From assembly GCF_019649055.1 (NCBI RefSeq), contig NW_026570221.1, forward strand, positions 4,420,720 through 4,484,719: 64,000 nucleotides of DNA, in the 5' to 3' direction. Positions within the stretch are counted from its first letter, which is position 1. Every line of letters starts with the position of its first letter. The stretch comes from Paramacrobiotus metropolitanus (lineage: Eukaryota > Tardigrada > Eutardigrada > Parachela > Macrobiotidae). The notes beneath the pieces were generated by a model that saw nothing but the letters and a program-made list of their open reading frames with translations, searched no databases and was not told where the DNA came from. This document shows, piece after piece, positions 11,939 through 22,493 of the stretch. The translations under genes and the position numbers were made by a program.

Positions 11939-12174
11939 CTGGTTAGATGTTGTACCACTTGAGTTGCTGATCTCTACAAGTGCATGTTTGTTGTAATTAT
12001 ACAGCTCACTTGACCTTTCTGTAGGATTATTATCGCACAGTCAAAATTACAAAAGAAAAATGGAGGTCGGTTTACGGGTCGGTATGCATTAACGCATTTT
12101 GGAAATCGAGCTGTACATAAACAACTAAAGTAGATGAAGAGTAAATTAGAGCTATTCCGCCTACCAAACTCACT

Positions 12175-12718
12175 TTCATTGGCGCAAATCGAGCATTTCC
12201 AGCTTTTGTTACGATTCAGCTTATCCGTTTTCTTAGATTTTGAAACGCACGCTTGATGATACTCTTTTGAGCACTTCGCACATTTTACGGTCCATTCGAT
12301 GCTGTACATTTTTGGCATTCGGCAATCGCACATAATCGGGACCACTTCGGTAACCGCATCCCGCTTTGGCTTTACTGGTACGCTGGGGAAAAGCGTAAAC
12401 CGTTCCTCTTCTAGGCAGCGCAAGAAATGCGGACGCATGTCCTGTGTTGAAGTAAACAGAATTAAATTTCGTTTTCTAGACACAAATTGCATGTTCACTG
12501 TGAGCTAGAAGGTTACCTCATTGTTGTATTCTCTGGTGGCTGGATCAGCACCGAAACATCTCTCCACCAGGTTTGCCACGGAATACAATCCACAGTCAGT
12601 GCCGTTAGGCTGTGTCGGCATCTTTGGAATTATAATTTTGAAACTGTCTTCGGTAAATCGAAATACTGACGCGATTTGTTGTTTCATTACTTCTCCGCAT
12701 CCCAGCGATGGAAGACTA
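12175..12718 (-). CDS. Transposon-borne Ulp1-like protease C-terminus plus PHD finger (copy 1), partial
   Basis: Exons 12517-12718 and 12175-12441 join in phase 0 (GAG before GTAACC; ACACAG before GAC). The first carries QIASVFRF and PNGTDCGLYSVANLVE, so the catalytic Cys (DCG) is present. The second carries MRPHFLRCL, then a PHD finger: CDCRMP, CAKC, YHQAC, CSIC. A donor GTGAGT follows at the same codon context as in copy 2. The N-terminal protease half (catalytic His/Asp) was not found to the right, so the gene is truncated or its 5' exons are unrecognised. It lies head-to-tail with copy 2, 0.6 kb apart, implying tandem duplication or two nested elements of one family. Confidence 0.7.
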
Positions 12719-12744
12719 GTGACAAAATAAGTTAAGCTCAACAT

Positions 12745-13621
12745 GAGTCGGGAATACGGCCAAGCAATTTTGAAACTTCTCAGAGACCGTACGAGTTGTG
12801 TTATTATCTAAGTCGGTGTTCCTGAATCACTTTCGGAGTTTCATTTTTGCGGCCACATCCATGTTTGTTTCGTTAGTCTGTAAGCTCTCACTGCCAGTGG
12901 CGATTCCCACAGGCAGTGACAGCTTTTTATTTCAATAATGGAAACTTGCAATTTCCACTGTTGCGCCCAGGAACGTAGTTTGCTTACTAAATTATTGGCG
13001 ATTTAATCGGCATCGTCCAGTACACACTTAGTAATATGCCTGAACGAGATCATACAGAATAAACATTTTAAATTTTATGCACTGAAACGGAATCCATTCT
13101 GATTAGTTTTTTCGTCCGTCTAATACGTGCGTTAAAGGTGCATTAAAAAGCTGTTGTAGGCCCTCTAACAACCGCTGAACTTGAACGTAGTCTAAAAAAG
13201 GTTGTGGGTTGTGGCTATCCGGTAATATTTAATTACAGTACATGATAACTTAGTATGAGATAACGGGTTCTTTGGGGTGACTGCTACTTGATTGTAACCA
13301 GTCGCAGGATACGTTCACTATCAAACAGTTTTTGTGGCTGATGACTTTTGGCTTGATTGCTTTTTGTTTACTGAAACGTCTTGGGTAGTAAACGAAATTC
13401 TAGTTGCTTCAAATATGTATCGTCAATCGACATTTCACTTGTGTGTTGGCTTAAGATGTGGCGAGGGATTTCGCCACCGGGAATGTGGGACCAGCATCTT
13501 GTTCCTTGTGCATTAACAAGAAAATCACTGGTTCTCAGCAATAAGGTTTTACGTCTGTTTAGCTAACAAAAAGATTAACTGGAAGAAAATTTATCTTGTC
13601 CTAACTGATAATTATATCATC
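12745..13621. other. Interior of the element, no gene recognised
   Basis: The missing 5' part of Ulp1 copy 1 should be here. No HWxxV or VYDSL-like segment was seen on the minus strand. Confidence 0.35.
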
Positions 13622-13851
13622 ATGCACTGCGATCTGAAAGCTCTTCACACTTTCTTGACGTCAAATCGGTATCCAGATGGCCCGACAGACTCTCAAAAGC
13701 GTGCTATCCGTCGTCGCCGAGGAAACTTTGCCGTAATCGGAAGAAAGCTCTACTTTTCCGGCGGAAAATCGAAAGGGCCAGATGGTTGTGGATATCCTCT
13801 CGTTGTTTTTGACGACGAAGAAAAGATCCGGATTGCTGCAGAGTACCACGG
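13622..13851 (+). pseudogene. Integrase zinc-binding (H2C2-like) region fragment
   Basis: An open frame with LKALHTFLTSNRYPDG, QKRAIRRRRGNF, GRKLYFSGGK and AAEYHG resembles the lead-in to the H2C2 zinc-binding domain of Gypsy/GIN-type integrases (LxYL...R...F...GKLYY...HxxxxGH). It ends at a possible donor (G before GTATTT). The DDE core is absent downstream. It is on the opposite strand to the Ulp1-PHD genes, so it either came from another insertion or the interior is rearranged. Confidence 0.45.
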
Positions 13852-13985
13852 GTATTTGAGGCCTTTCTACTTGTTTTCTCTACTAGATTTTAGCTGAGCA
13901 GCCTTTCTGGTTTTGTTTCGAGATACTTGGCATCAGCATACTAATATATAGCCCTTTATATTGAAAATCTTACTCTAAAAGGCAA

Positions 13986-14120
13986 CTGTAACCGGCAAAA
14001 CCGTCCGCCCCCGAATATACAGTCCGGCAAAACCGTCCGTCCCCGAACATGCACTCCGGCAATACCGTCCGCCTCGAATATGCACTCCGGCAAAACCGTC
14101 CGCCCCCGAATATGCACTCT
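13986..14120. repeat. 32-bp minisatellite in right arm, about 4 copies
   Basis: Unit GGCAAAACCGTCCGCCCCCG + AATATGCACTCC, 31-32 bp. The region 13,985-14,270 starts CTGTAACCGGCAAAA and ends TTTTGCCGGTTACAG, so it could also stand alone as a 285-bp inverted-repeat element. Confidence 0.85.
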
Positions 14121-14271
14121 GGGGCGTGCACAAGATCGAATAGAGCATAAAAACCTGGGTGGGCAAAATTTCCGGCGGACGTTTTCTTGGACCGCCGGAC
14201 GGTTTTGCCGGCTTACAGGCAAAAGCGTCCGGCGGACGGTTCATCCGTCCGGACGATTTTGCCGGTTACAG

Positions 14272-14615
14272 ACGTGACCTGTAGAGACACGATGGCGGAT
14301 TCGTACATCGACGCGACCTCAAAGTGCGCTGGCGCAGCTGCCGAACGGGCTTTCACTGAGAAGATGGGGAAGTATAAGTCTCTTACGGATCGCTGTTATT
14401 TTGTCCCAGTTGCATGCGAGACATTTGGAACTTTTTGTGAGGAAACAATTGTCTTGTTAAAGGAGATTGGTAAGAAATTGTTTATGAGGACCGGCGAGAT
14501 TCGTTCTACCTGTTTTTTGTTTCAACGTTTGAGCTTGGAAATAATGCGTGGCAATGCTATGAGTGTTTTGTGTACAGTCCCATCTCATGTTAATTGGGAC
14601 AAATTCTTTATTTGA
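14272..14615 (+). pseudogene. Non-LTR retrotransposon (LINE) ORF2 C-terminal fragment
   Basis: In frame: DVTCRDTMADSYI, then an Ala-rich helix, CYFVPVACETFGTF, then FLFQRLSLEIMRGNAMSVL and a stop. This matches the C-terminal tail after the reverse transcriptase in a class of invertebrate LINEs (typical end FLRQRIxxAIQRGNAASVLGT). The 5' end abuts the inverted-repeat element at 14,271, so the LINE is truncated or was the insertion target. A homologous fragment lies at 63.6 kb. Confidence 0.65.
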
Positions 14616-14750
14616 GTGATTTTTATTGAGCGAAGCTCGCCATGGTGCATAATGCGATTAAAGTTCACTTTATAATAACTTTCTTGGTATCAAAAATCTT
14701 TCGATTTTTTCCTTATTCTTTCGAAATGTGTAAGACACAAGTGATTTTGT

Positions 14751-17700
14751 TTAGCATATGAGTCTTTGGAGAAAAAACCAGCTATCGGTCTCCACGGCTG
14801 TTTCAGCTATTTTGCGTTGTAGAACAAGTTGCCGTCTCTTGGTGGCTGGCCGTATTGCACAGGCCTGGTTACGGATAACGAGTTCTGTTTCCCCTTCCTC
14901 GGAAGCATCGAGTTCTTTTATCACTTCCTCGTATATATTTTCTAATGATTCCGGCGTCTTGCCCTGGGAAAATTTTTTGTTTTATCTGAATTTATTACTC
15001 GTAAGAATTCGCAAAATTTTGCTCAGTTTTCAACATCAAAGCATGGCGATTTGCAAGCCAACGAAAACACAGAACTAGGAATTTTCAGTACTGAATGGTA
15101 ATTTGATAACAAATTTGATAAAGCGGCTCCAGCGAAACCAAAATCATGAAATTTCTTACACAAAACCAAACAACTACAAAATTCTAAAACAATTTCGACC
15201 ATTTTCTCCTGCGATTGACAGTATAAGCGTTTGCTAAAAAACTGGCTTGCAAGTTTTCCCAGTAAATCCATTGCTTTTAATAGGTGGGTTTGACATCAAT
15301 AACTATTTTATCTTTACAATGAGCAATGGTTCCTTTGCCTTGCGCGGTAACATGTAGAAGATTGTTGGCGTTGATCTCGAAGGTGACATCAAACTTGCAC
15401 TCCCCTTTCTTCCGCGCCGGCAGGTTTGAAATGTCGAATCTGCCAATCTGATATTTGTCCAGAGCAAACCCGCATTTGCTCTGAAAGATTTTAAATGAAA
15501 CGCCAGTTTGATCATCCTTTGCTGTTACAAAAACTTTGGTGAAACTGCACGGGTACTCTGTCCTAATGGGAATTAGAACAGAGATGCTGCCGTCATATTG
15601 CTTCAAACCGTAGTAAAACGGCGTAGTCTCTTGAACCGTGATGGACAGGTTGTTATTTAGAAGGTAGGACTGCATTGCGGCTCCACGTGCAATCATCTCG
15701 TCAGGATTTACATCGGCGCAGACAATGTCGTCTCGGCCGAAGAAGCGCCCAAGGTGATGTCTCACAGCTGGCAGTTTGCTGCTACCACCAACCATGATTA
15801 CTTTACTAATATCCGCTGGAGAATAATCAATCGATTCCAGGGCTCGTTTCACCGGTTTAATGATGTTTTCTAGCAGTGATCCAAACATGCTATCAAAACT
15901 GGTCTTGGTAAGAACGGCTTCATATTCTCTGCCGAGTACTGATTCCAATGCATCAATGCTGTCTCGATATATTTGGGCATTCGGAACCGACAAAGCAATT
16001 TTTGCTTCTTCCGCAACAAGTTTCAGAGTGGCCAGTATTTTGCTGTCCTTTGAAAAATCACGGTTATGTTTAGCTTTGATGTCCGACAAAAAATACTTAA
16101 CGATCTCGTTGTCAAAGTCCTCACCACCCAAATACATGTCGCCATCCGTAGTAAGAACTTTGTATTTTTTCCGAGCAATAACCTCCATGATCGTTATGTC
16201 CAACGTACCTCCACCGAAGTCAAACACCATTACAGTGCACTGCTCATTCAGCATTTCGCCGTAGGCGATGGCAGCTGCAGTTGGTTCGTGTAGTAGGTTT
16301 ACATCACTGAAACCTGCTAAAGTAGCGGCCTTTACTGTCGCTGACTTCTGATGTTCCTTAAAATTGGCTGGAACGGTGATCACTGCCTTGGACACTGGTG
16401 TACCCAAGAACTGTCTTGCCCCTTCTCTTAATGAGCTCAATAAAGTTGCACTGACTTCTTCAGGACGGATATTCTTCTTCCATTCAGAGTTCCCTTCTGC
16501 GGACAACCCTTTTGCCTGTATACCGAATGAAGCAAATTAACAAAATAAAAGATAATATGAATTATGAAGTACACCGTAGTTGGCTGGCACTAAATGACCG
16601 CTGACACTTATCTGGTACTAAGCGGGAAACTAAACTCAACCAATTTTACCTCGTTGAAGACACAATCATAATTATCATGTTTTTACAAACATCACCGACT
16701 ACGTTAGTTACAGAGTACATGTGCTATTTTCTAACTGATAGTCAATAACAGATTTCATCACCTATTGGCTATTAATCTTCAATGACATTGTAGTAATTTA
16801 AAAATCTACCTCGTATGCATCGTTTACCGGGATGGCCCAAGATCAAAATGGGTGCAGAAAAACGTGAATACGTGTACAGTAATTTAACAGCATTTAATAG
16901 CAGTCGTTCTTACTTCATGCGCGTATTGAGTTTGAGCCATACAGTGGCGGTGTAAATTGTACCCAGTCTTGTCTAGTCATTCAAGAAAAAAATTTGCGTC
17001 CAAAATTTAACAAAGAAGCTTCCTTAAGGGGGACTCATTTATAGCAAGAACCGCATTTCTAAATTACGATTTTCTGTGCTGACTGTATCCTTGTTGAAGA
17101 AACATTCCTCTATTTGAAACAAGTGAAATATCGGAGAACGGATGAGTCTTTCAGTTCTTATGCATTTTTTTGCGAAGGCTGCCATAAAGACTTACAACAG
17201 GCGCTGCTGGCAAATTAACAGCGCGAGACTGATCGCCTGTAGCCGGCAGGAAGGTTGACGGGTTGATGGTTGACGCTCAATGAAGGTCATCAACCTTTTT
17301 GCCAGAGATAATCAACCTTTCCCTAAAGGTCATCAACCTTTCTGATCAACCTTTCTCTAAAGGTCGTCGTCGTAGCTGCACAACGTAAATAATCCATTTA
17401 TCTTTCTGCTCACTGCTTATCTGTCTAAGGTTTTTTAACACTTACTTTCTTAAAATTTCTGTTATCCATTGAATTAAAAATGGCGCCATGGTGTGCATCT
17501 GGAGACATTTTGGTCATATGAAATCACCATGCGTCGTAATAATAATTATGCGCTCAGAGTGGCCGAAGCCATACTGCAGGGACTTTGTGTTCAGTGCTGA
17601 GCACAAGTTCTCTTGCCGGCACACTGTCACATTACCGCTCTATCCCTTGAACCAGGTGAACCTATAGAGCCACATAGAACCACCATTAAGCAAATTTTCT

Positions 17701-20700
17701 TAATATTTTGTTAATGAGTGAGGTTGCGCTTGCTTCGATGGTGGCTCAACGGTGGTTCTATGTGGTTCCATAGGTGCCAGTTCTTATTACACCTAGGTTG
17801 TTGAATCCTAATTGGTTCAGAACCAAGTGAACCACTCGTGTCCTGGTCTATAGGTTCATTCCCATAGAACCTCTAATGTCCTAACTTGGACATTCCATGT
17901 TGCTTTTCTGTAGACTAGTGTTTTTAACTCAAAATATAGAACGTCAGTGCTTCGGGCATTTTGAGAGTAAAAAAAATAGCGTTTTTCCAGATCGAACAGA
18001 TTCTAGGGTCAAATTTTATAAATGGTGCCCGCCGCAAAGCGTCCTATGCTGGATGCCCAACTGCCCATTTCGTCTTACTCTACTCATTTCCGCTTTCTGA
18101 ATGCCGCCTGCTTGATACGGCTTAATTACAGCGTACTTTTGTGCCGCTAGTAATTTGGTCGGGATTAACAACTAAGATCTTACTAATTTTATCCTTTCAG
18201 TAAGACAGTTATAGACATGGAAGCGCAGTAGAGACATGCATTTTCGCATTAATGTACTACTCAGACTAGATAAAGTTAGTGTGTTTTACTCACAAATCAA
18301 AATGAAACAATTGAAATGTAGCTGACTGGTGGCATGGTGCTGTGAGGCATCTTCAGCACATTTAAGATAATGTTGTGTTTCTACTTTCTACGTGGTAAAA
18401 CCCGACCACCAATCTCCTGACCTTTGCAGAAAAGTGGATACCCCTTACAAAAAGGTTGATGACTTTTAGAGAAAGGTTGAAAACGTCTGGCAGAAAGGTT
18501 GATGACCTTTAGAGAAAGGTTGACGACGTCTGGCAGAAAGGTTGATGACCTTTAGAAAAACGTTGACGACGTCTGGCAGAAAGGTTGATAACCTTTAGAG
18601 AAAGGTTGACGACGTCTGGCAGAAAGGTTGATGACCTTTAGAGAAAGGTTTACCACGTGGGGCAGGAAGGTTGATGACCTTTAGAGAAAGGTTGATGACC
18701 TTCATTGAGCATCAACCATCAACTCATCAACCTTCCTGCCGGCTACAATCGCCTGTCTGCTTCCTGTCGAGCAGTCAGACGAGCGATGGTATTATTAGCC
18801 GTCTAGCGGTCAAGTAAAGCTGACCGCCGTCTAAAGACGTAGGAAATTGGATTTTGGTAACCTGTTTTTTTTTTGTATTTTGTAAAAGTGTGCCGATATA
18901 TCGGTAAGGTGATCAATTTGGCATCCTGGAGCACTTCAAAATTCATTTGAAATTCATTTGTTTGTGGTAGGCCGAAGTCCGCTTCCTACCATTGTGGAAA
19001 GTATGCTACACCAGCTGAGGCCAGTTCTGGCATGATTAGATACTGTTTGTAAAACAAGTATATTTAAATATGTGTTTTTCCACTTTTTAAATCTTAGAAT
19101 TTAAAATGCATCTGTATAAACACTACTGTAGTGGATGCGATAAAGTAAAAAGTATGCTATCTGATAGCACTTTTACTTTTGACATAACTATGATCTTGTA
19201 ATTGGCAATTTACAGTAGTTAAAACTTAAAAATGAAGGTATTTTATGTAAGTAATTATTATAAATTAACCCCCTTAATTCAATATATACAGGTCAGTGAA
19301 TCTCTTTGGTATAAAAGTTTAAGAAATTAAATGTTCTTCACTCTCAAAATCGGAAAAAAGCATTTTTCAAGAAACATTTTTGGCAGTTTTGCCAAAGATG
19401 TTTGATGATAAATAAAAATCAATTGTTCCATCTAAAAATTAGCTGTGTACGCTTTTTTTCGCAAGTTTTCCTATGTTTTCTTAAAATTTTTTGTTTTTTT
19501 TATGTTTTCAGTGTCACCTATTTCCACCCTAATAATAAGTAGATTATCCATAATTGTTGATAAATGAATGTTCATCGCGTAGCGTCATGAAAGTCGATTA
19601 CTGTAACGAGCGAAATAAGTACTCATATAACGCAATGGAGTCTGTAAAAGGCACATGTTCCACCGGTTACTGATTCGAACAGTTACTTGCGTAAACTAAA
19701 CAGCAAAAATTAAAAACATCTTTCTAATTTTAAAGCTATTGCAAGCTGTTATTCGTTAACCCCATTTTCATTGTTTAAATTATGCTATTGTTTAAATTTT
19801 GACTGTAAAGCAATGTGTCCATGCTTATCCCTTGTGTTAATTCGATAACTATAGCCTAATCCTATTAAAGTAATTTCACTTTGATTTTCCTCAGTATATT
19901 GTTATAAAAAAGCTTCCTTTTTTCTTTGATACTTCATTTTATGGTACGTTATTAAAAATTCTTTTCGTCTTTTATTGAAAACTATTACTGCGCAAGCAGT
20001 GTGACTAGTTAAACGTTAAACTACCGTTTTCTTGTCATAATGGACCTTCGTTTCGCTTTGTTCAATTACAGGTGTATTGTACAATGTTATCGGGACCAAT
20101 TTGCTTTCGTAAAGTGCTACACGTACAAAGTAATCTTGGTACTGTGATAGTCCATGGCGAGGGGTACGGCTACCACAATCTACATCGCGTTGTAGTAGAA
20201 TTAATCAACCAAAATTGAAAAAACAGCTGTTATCGGAGGTGGCAAACTGGAAATGCTCAACCCACGGGGGTCGCGGGCTACCCGTACTAGCTGTGTTTAA
20301 TGCGGCTCACTGCAGCGTTTTTACAAAGGGATTTTTCGTTCGTCGTTTGACAGCTCAATTGTTGTAGTATTTACAGTTGTTACATATGTAGCTACTAGGA
20401 GTACCTAGACTGATCAGACGCTTACTTCGCGAGGGTAATTTAATTACGCAGCAGTTACTTTAAGAAATAACTTCAAAGAAGTTCATCTGTACCTGTATGA
20501 CGGGCACGCCGCTGTCCTCAAATATTTTAAAGGGCATGCGCTGAATTTCACTTTGCACAGCAGGATCAGAATATCCGCGTCCAATCAATCTTTTGGCATT
20601 GCGAATTGTACTGTTGGCTTTCTTGGGACTCTGCTTTTTGGCAGATTTTCCGACGACAGTAATCCCGTTCTCTTCGTAACGCACCCAGCTAGGCGTAGTG

Positions 20701-20804
20701 TTGTCTCCTTCTTTGTTTTTTACAAGTTGGGCAACGCGATTAGGTCTCTGTACATATACACAGCAGTGTGTGGTGCCCAGGTCGATGCCTACTCCGTCAG
20801 CCAT
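14751..20804 (-). CDS. Hsp70-family chaperone, three exons, short lid, no EEVD
   Basis: An ATP-driven chaperone of the cytosol/nucleus by default (no signal peptide). Exons: 20493-20804 (ATG at MADGVGIDLGTT), 15295-16515, and probably 14751-14963. Exon 1 to 2 joins in phase 0 (ATACAG/GTACAG; TATACAG/GCA). All three signatures are present: IDLGTTHC, VFDFGGGTLDITI and IMVGGSSKLPAVR, plus VNPDEMIARGAA, so ATPase function is plausible. The substrate-binding beta domain follows to KIVID. Without exon 3 the frame stops after DVKPTY. The third exon (TPESLENIYEEVIKEL...) resembles the start of the helical lid and joins in phase 0 from a weak GTCAAA or GTTATT donor; that join is inference. Total about 581 aa against about 640 usual; the C-terminal EEVD is missing. 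Intron 1 is 3,977 bp and holds repeats. The sequence is clearly diverged from canonical inducible Hsp70. Confidence 0.85.
16516..17231. other. Hsp70 intron 1, 3' part
   Basis: Intronic; no coding exon is seen. It ends at the acceptor TATACAG. Confidence 0.6.
17640..17893. mobile_element. Truncated copy of the 41.6-47.9 kb foldback family
   Basis: Contains ATAGAACCACC and GGTGGTTCTATGTGGTTC words in both orientations and ends TAATGTCCTAACTTGGACAT, identical to the outer right end of the large foldback element. The matching left terminus is not seen. It is nested inside the 17.2-18.7 kb element. Confidence 0.7.
18440..18700. repeat. 43-bp minisatellite in right arm, about 5 copies
   Basis: Unit GAAAGGTTGACGACGTCTGG + CAGAAAGGTTGATGACCTTTAGA. 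Shorter, opposite-orientation versions of the same words are in the left arm (about 17,250-17,370). Confidence 0.9.
18754..20492. other. Hsp70 intron 1, 5' part, AT-rich, nothing recognised
   Basis: No exon or clear repeat is seen. A TATA-rich, low-complexity character prevails from about 19,000 to 20,000. Confidence 0.5.
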
Positions 20805-20896
20805 GATATGCTTCAACAGTTTTCAAAGCCAACGATTTATAGTTGCGAATCTTTATTACACTTTACTTTTGTGAAACTGCGACATGCGATTTTTGA

Positions 20897-20945
20897 GTTA
20901 TATATGTAAACAGCAGCGCAACTGCACGCTACTTGCTTTCCTGAA
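20897..20945 (-). promoter_or_regulatory. Possible Hsp70 promoter: TATA-like box and partial heat-shock element
   Basis: On the minus strand, CATATATAAC lies about 95 nt upstream of the Hsp70 ATG, and TTCAGGAA (inverted GAA pair, half of a heat-shock element) about 35 nt further upstream. A third GAA/TTC unit is out of the ideal 5-bp spacing. This is weak evidence for heat-shock control. Confidence 0.2.
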
Positions 20946-22030
20946 CGCGAAAACTGGCTTATATAATACTTCGCTCGCACAAATACTGGAAGTTGATACT
21001 AACCACCCATCAGGTTAGTGAGTAATTAGACAAAGAGCAAAATTTTCACTTGTCCCGCCTATCGGGAGCACGCTCACGGTTTTAAAAAAAGGTGCGAACA
21101 GCTACAGACTACAGTTACCCGATAACATTGCGCTCCACTTTGGATATGTGAACGCCTTATCTAACACTTCGTAATTCATGTTTCGCCGAACCCAGTTATT
21201 ATTAACAGATAACATTCCCATACCGATATCTAAGTTCTACCTTATTATTTGTGCATAATTGCGACATGCGCCTGCGAATGAATGGCGCTAGATAACAGAG
21301 TTCCAACGCACATTACTTACTAACATAAACCATTCTTTCGTGATCGCATTATGAAACCGGCCAAATTTATTGGACAATGCGCTATCTGCGACCTCTTACA
21401 CTTATCACTTGTTTATCCGTAAAACAGGCGTGTCAGAGTCACCTATTTTGTGCATTCAAGTTTCTCCGTATCTGAGTAACCCTCTGCACAAGTAGCTGGA
21501 TTCGAACGATTGATACTGGTTAACCATTTCTTTTAGCGATGTCCAAATAATTATGTATATCTAAATGGACGAAACTTGGAAGTGTCATCTTTTCAGCCTT
21601 CCAACGACGATTTCAATTTATCCTAGCAGCACGATTGTGCCGTTTTTCGTTGCGTTCAGCTAGCTTCACTGTCCATTGTAATACTGCAGTTCGACTTCGA
21701 TTGTACTTGGCATTTCCAAATTCCATTTAATCCCTGTGGATTTACACTGTAAGTTTACTAAATTTGCGAAAACTACGTATCAAGCCAATATAAAATGTGG
21801 TCATATATTTGTACGCGTATTTCAATAAAAAATTTGGTAATAAATTGGTGCTAGCGCGCAGCATTTGTCAATAGTGACACAGTACTACGTAGTACTTCAG
21901 ATAGTATCCTGAAACAGGAAGCATGACATGTCTGATAGAGTAGCAAACAGGCTGAGCAGTGAGCACAGGTGAATACTGACTTACGACTATTGACTCAAGT
22001 TACCAAGTGCATGGAATTGATAAGTGAATA
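20946..22030. other. Intergenic between the two Hsp70-type genes, first part
   Basis: No coding exon is recognised on either strand. Confidence 0.4.
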
Positions 22031-22491
22031 CTTCGCTTTTTCTCATATTCCGGTCACTTTGAGCGTATGGTTTCATATCTCAGTCACCGGTCACTGGTGC
22101 GACCACACATGTGACGCACTACTTGAATATGCTGCTGATCGCACTGCCTTTAGCGGCTTATTTTTGCAAGTTTAGCCACCCGTCAAATGTGCAGTTCGCT
22201 GAGCAAGCCCACCCCACCCTCACACTTTTCAAAGGTCCATTAAATTTCATTTGTAGAATTTTACAGACGGAAAGGCGCAAAATTTTGCGTCTCTCCCGGT
22301 TCAGAGCTTCTGTTATTTGTTCTGTTTCTCATAAAAATTTATTGATGTTTACGTTCAAATTTAATGAGAGAAGCCGTTTTTATAAAATTAATGTTCTCTG
22401 TTAACTTCGTTTTGTCAAGAAATTTAACTACCTGGTGACCGAAATATGAAACCATACACTCAAAATGGCCGGATTATGAGAAAAAGCGTAG
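22031..22491. mobile_element. Mariner-like MITE, 461 bp, TA-flanked
   Basis: Terminal inverted repeats of about 60 bp (CTTCGCTTTTTCTCATAwTC... / ...GAGAAAAAGCGTAG) with TA immediately outside each end (22029-22030 and 22492-22493). Non-coding. Confidence 0.75.
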
Positions 22492-22493
22492 TA

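Larger units (their letters stand above)
8472..14271. mobile_element. 5.8-kb element with TGTAACCG ends and minisatellite arms, Ginger/GIN-like
   Basis: The left end (TGTAACCGTCCAAAACGTCC) is nearly the inverse of the right end at about 14,247-14,270, matching over about 25 bp. ACGTG flanks both ends (8467-8471 and 14272-14276), a candidate 5-bp target duplication, so the stretch was probably inserted as one unit. TGTnR termini and Ulp1 plus PHD domains are known for Ginger/GIN DNA transposons, which carry a Gypsy-type integrase. Here only a zinc-binding integrase fragment is seen. Both ends carry short tandem repeats in opposite orientation. Interior: Ulp1-PHD genes on the minus strand, an integrase-type fragment on the plus strand, and a nested MITE at 9.4-10.0 kb. 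The family name is inference; the inverted ends are direct observation. Confidence 0.6.
17238..18747. mobile_element. 1.5-kb inverted-repeat element with TGTAGCCGGCAG ends
   Basis: The left end TGTAGCCGGCAGGAAGGTTG and the right end (its inverse, ...CCTGCCGGCTACA) bound the element. ATCGCC flanks both sides (17232-17237 and 18748-18753), a perfect 6-bp candidate target duplication. GGTTGATG...CATCAACC words fill both arms in opposite orientation. It is non-coding, inside Hsp70 intron 1. Its termini match those of the 26.4-kb element and resemble the TGTAACCGG ends at 13.98 and 14.27 kb. Confidence 0.8.

Noticed and set aside
13334-13566. Possible plus-strand exons before the integrase fragment
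   Set aside because: Short overlapping frames without similarity; not supported.
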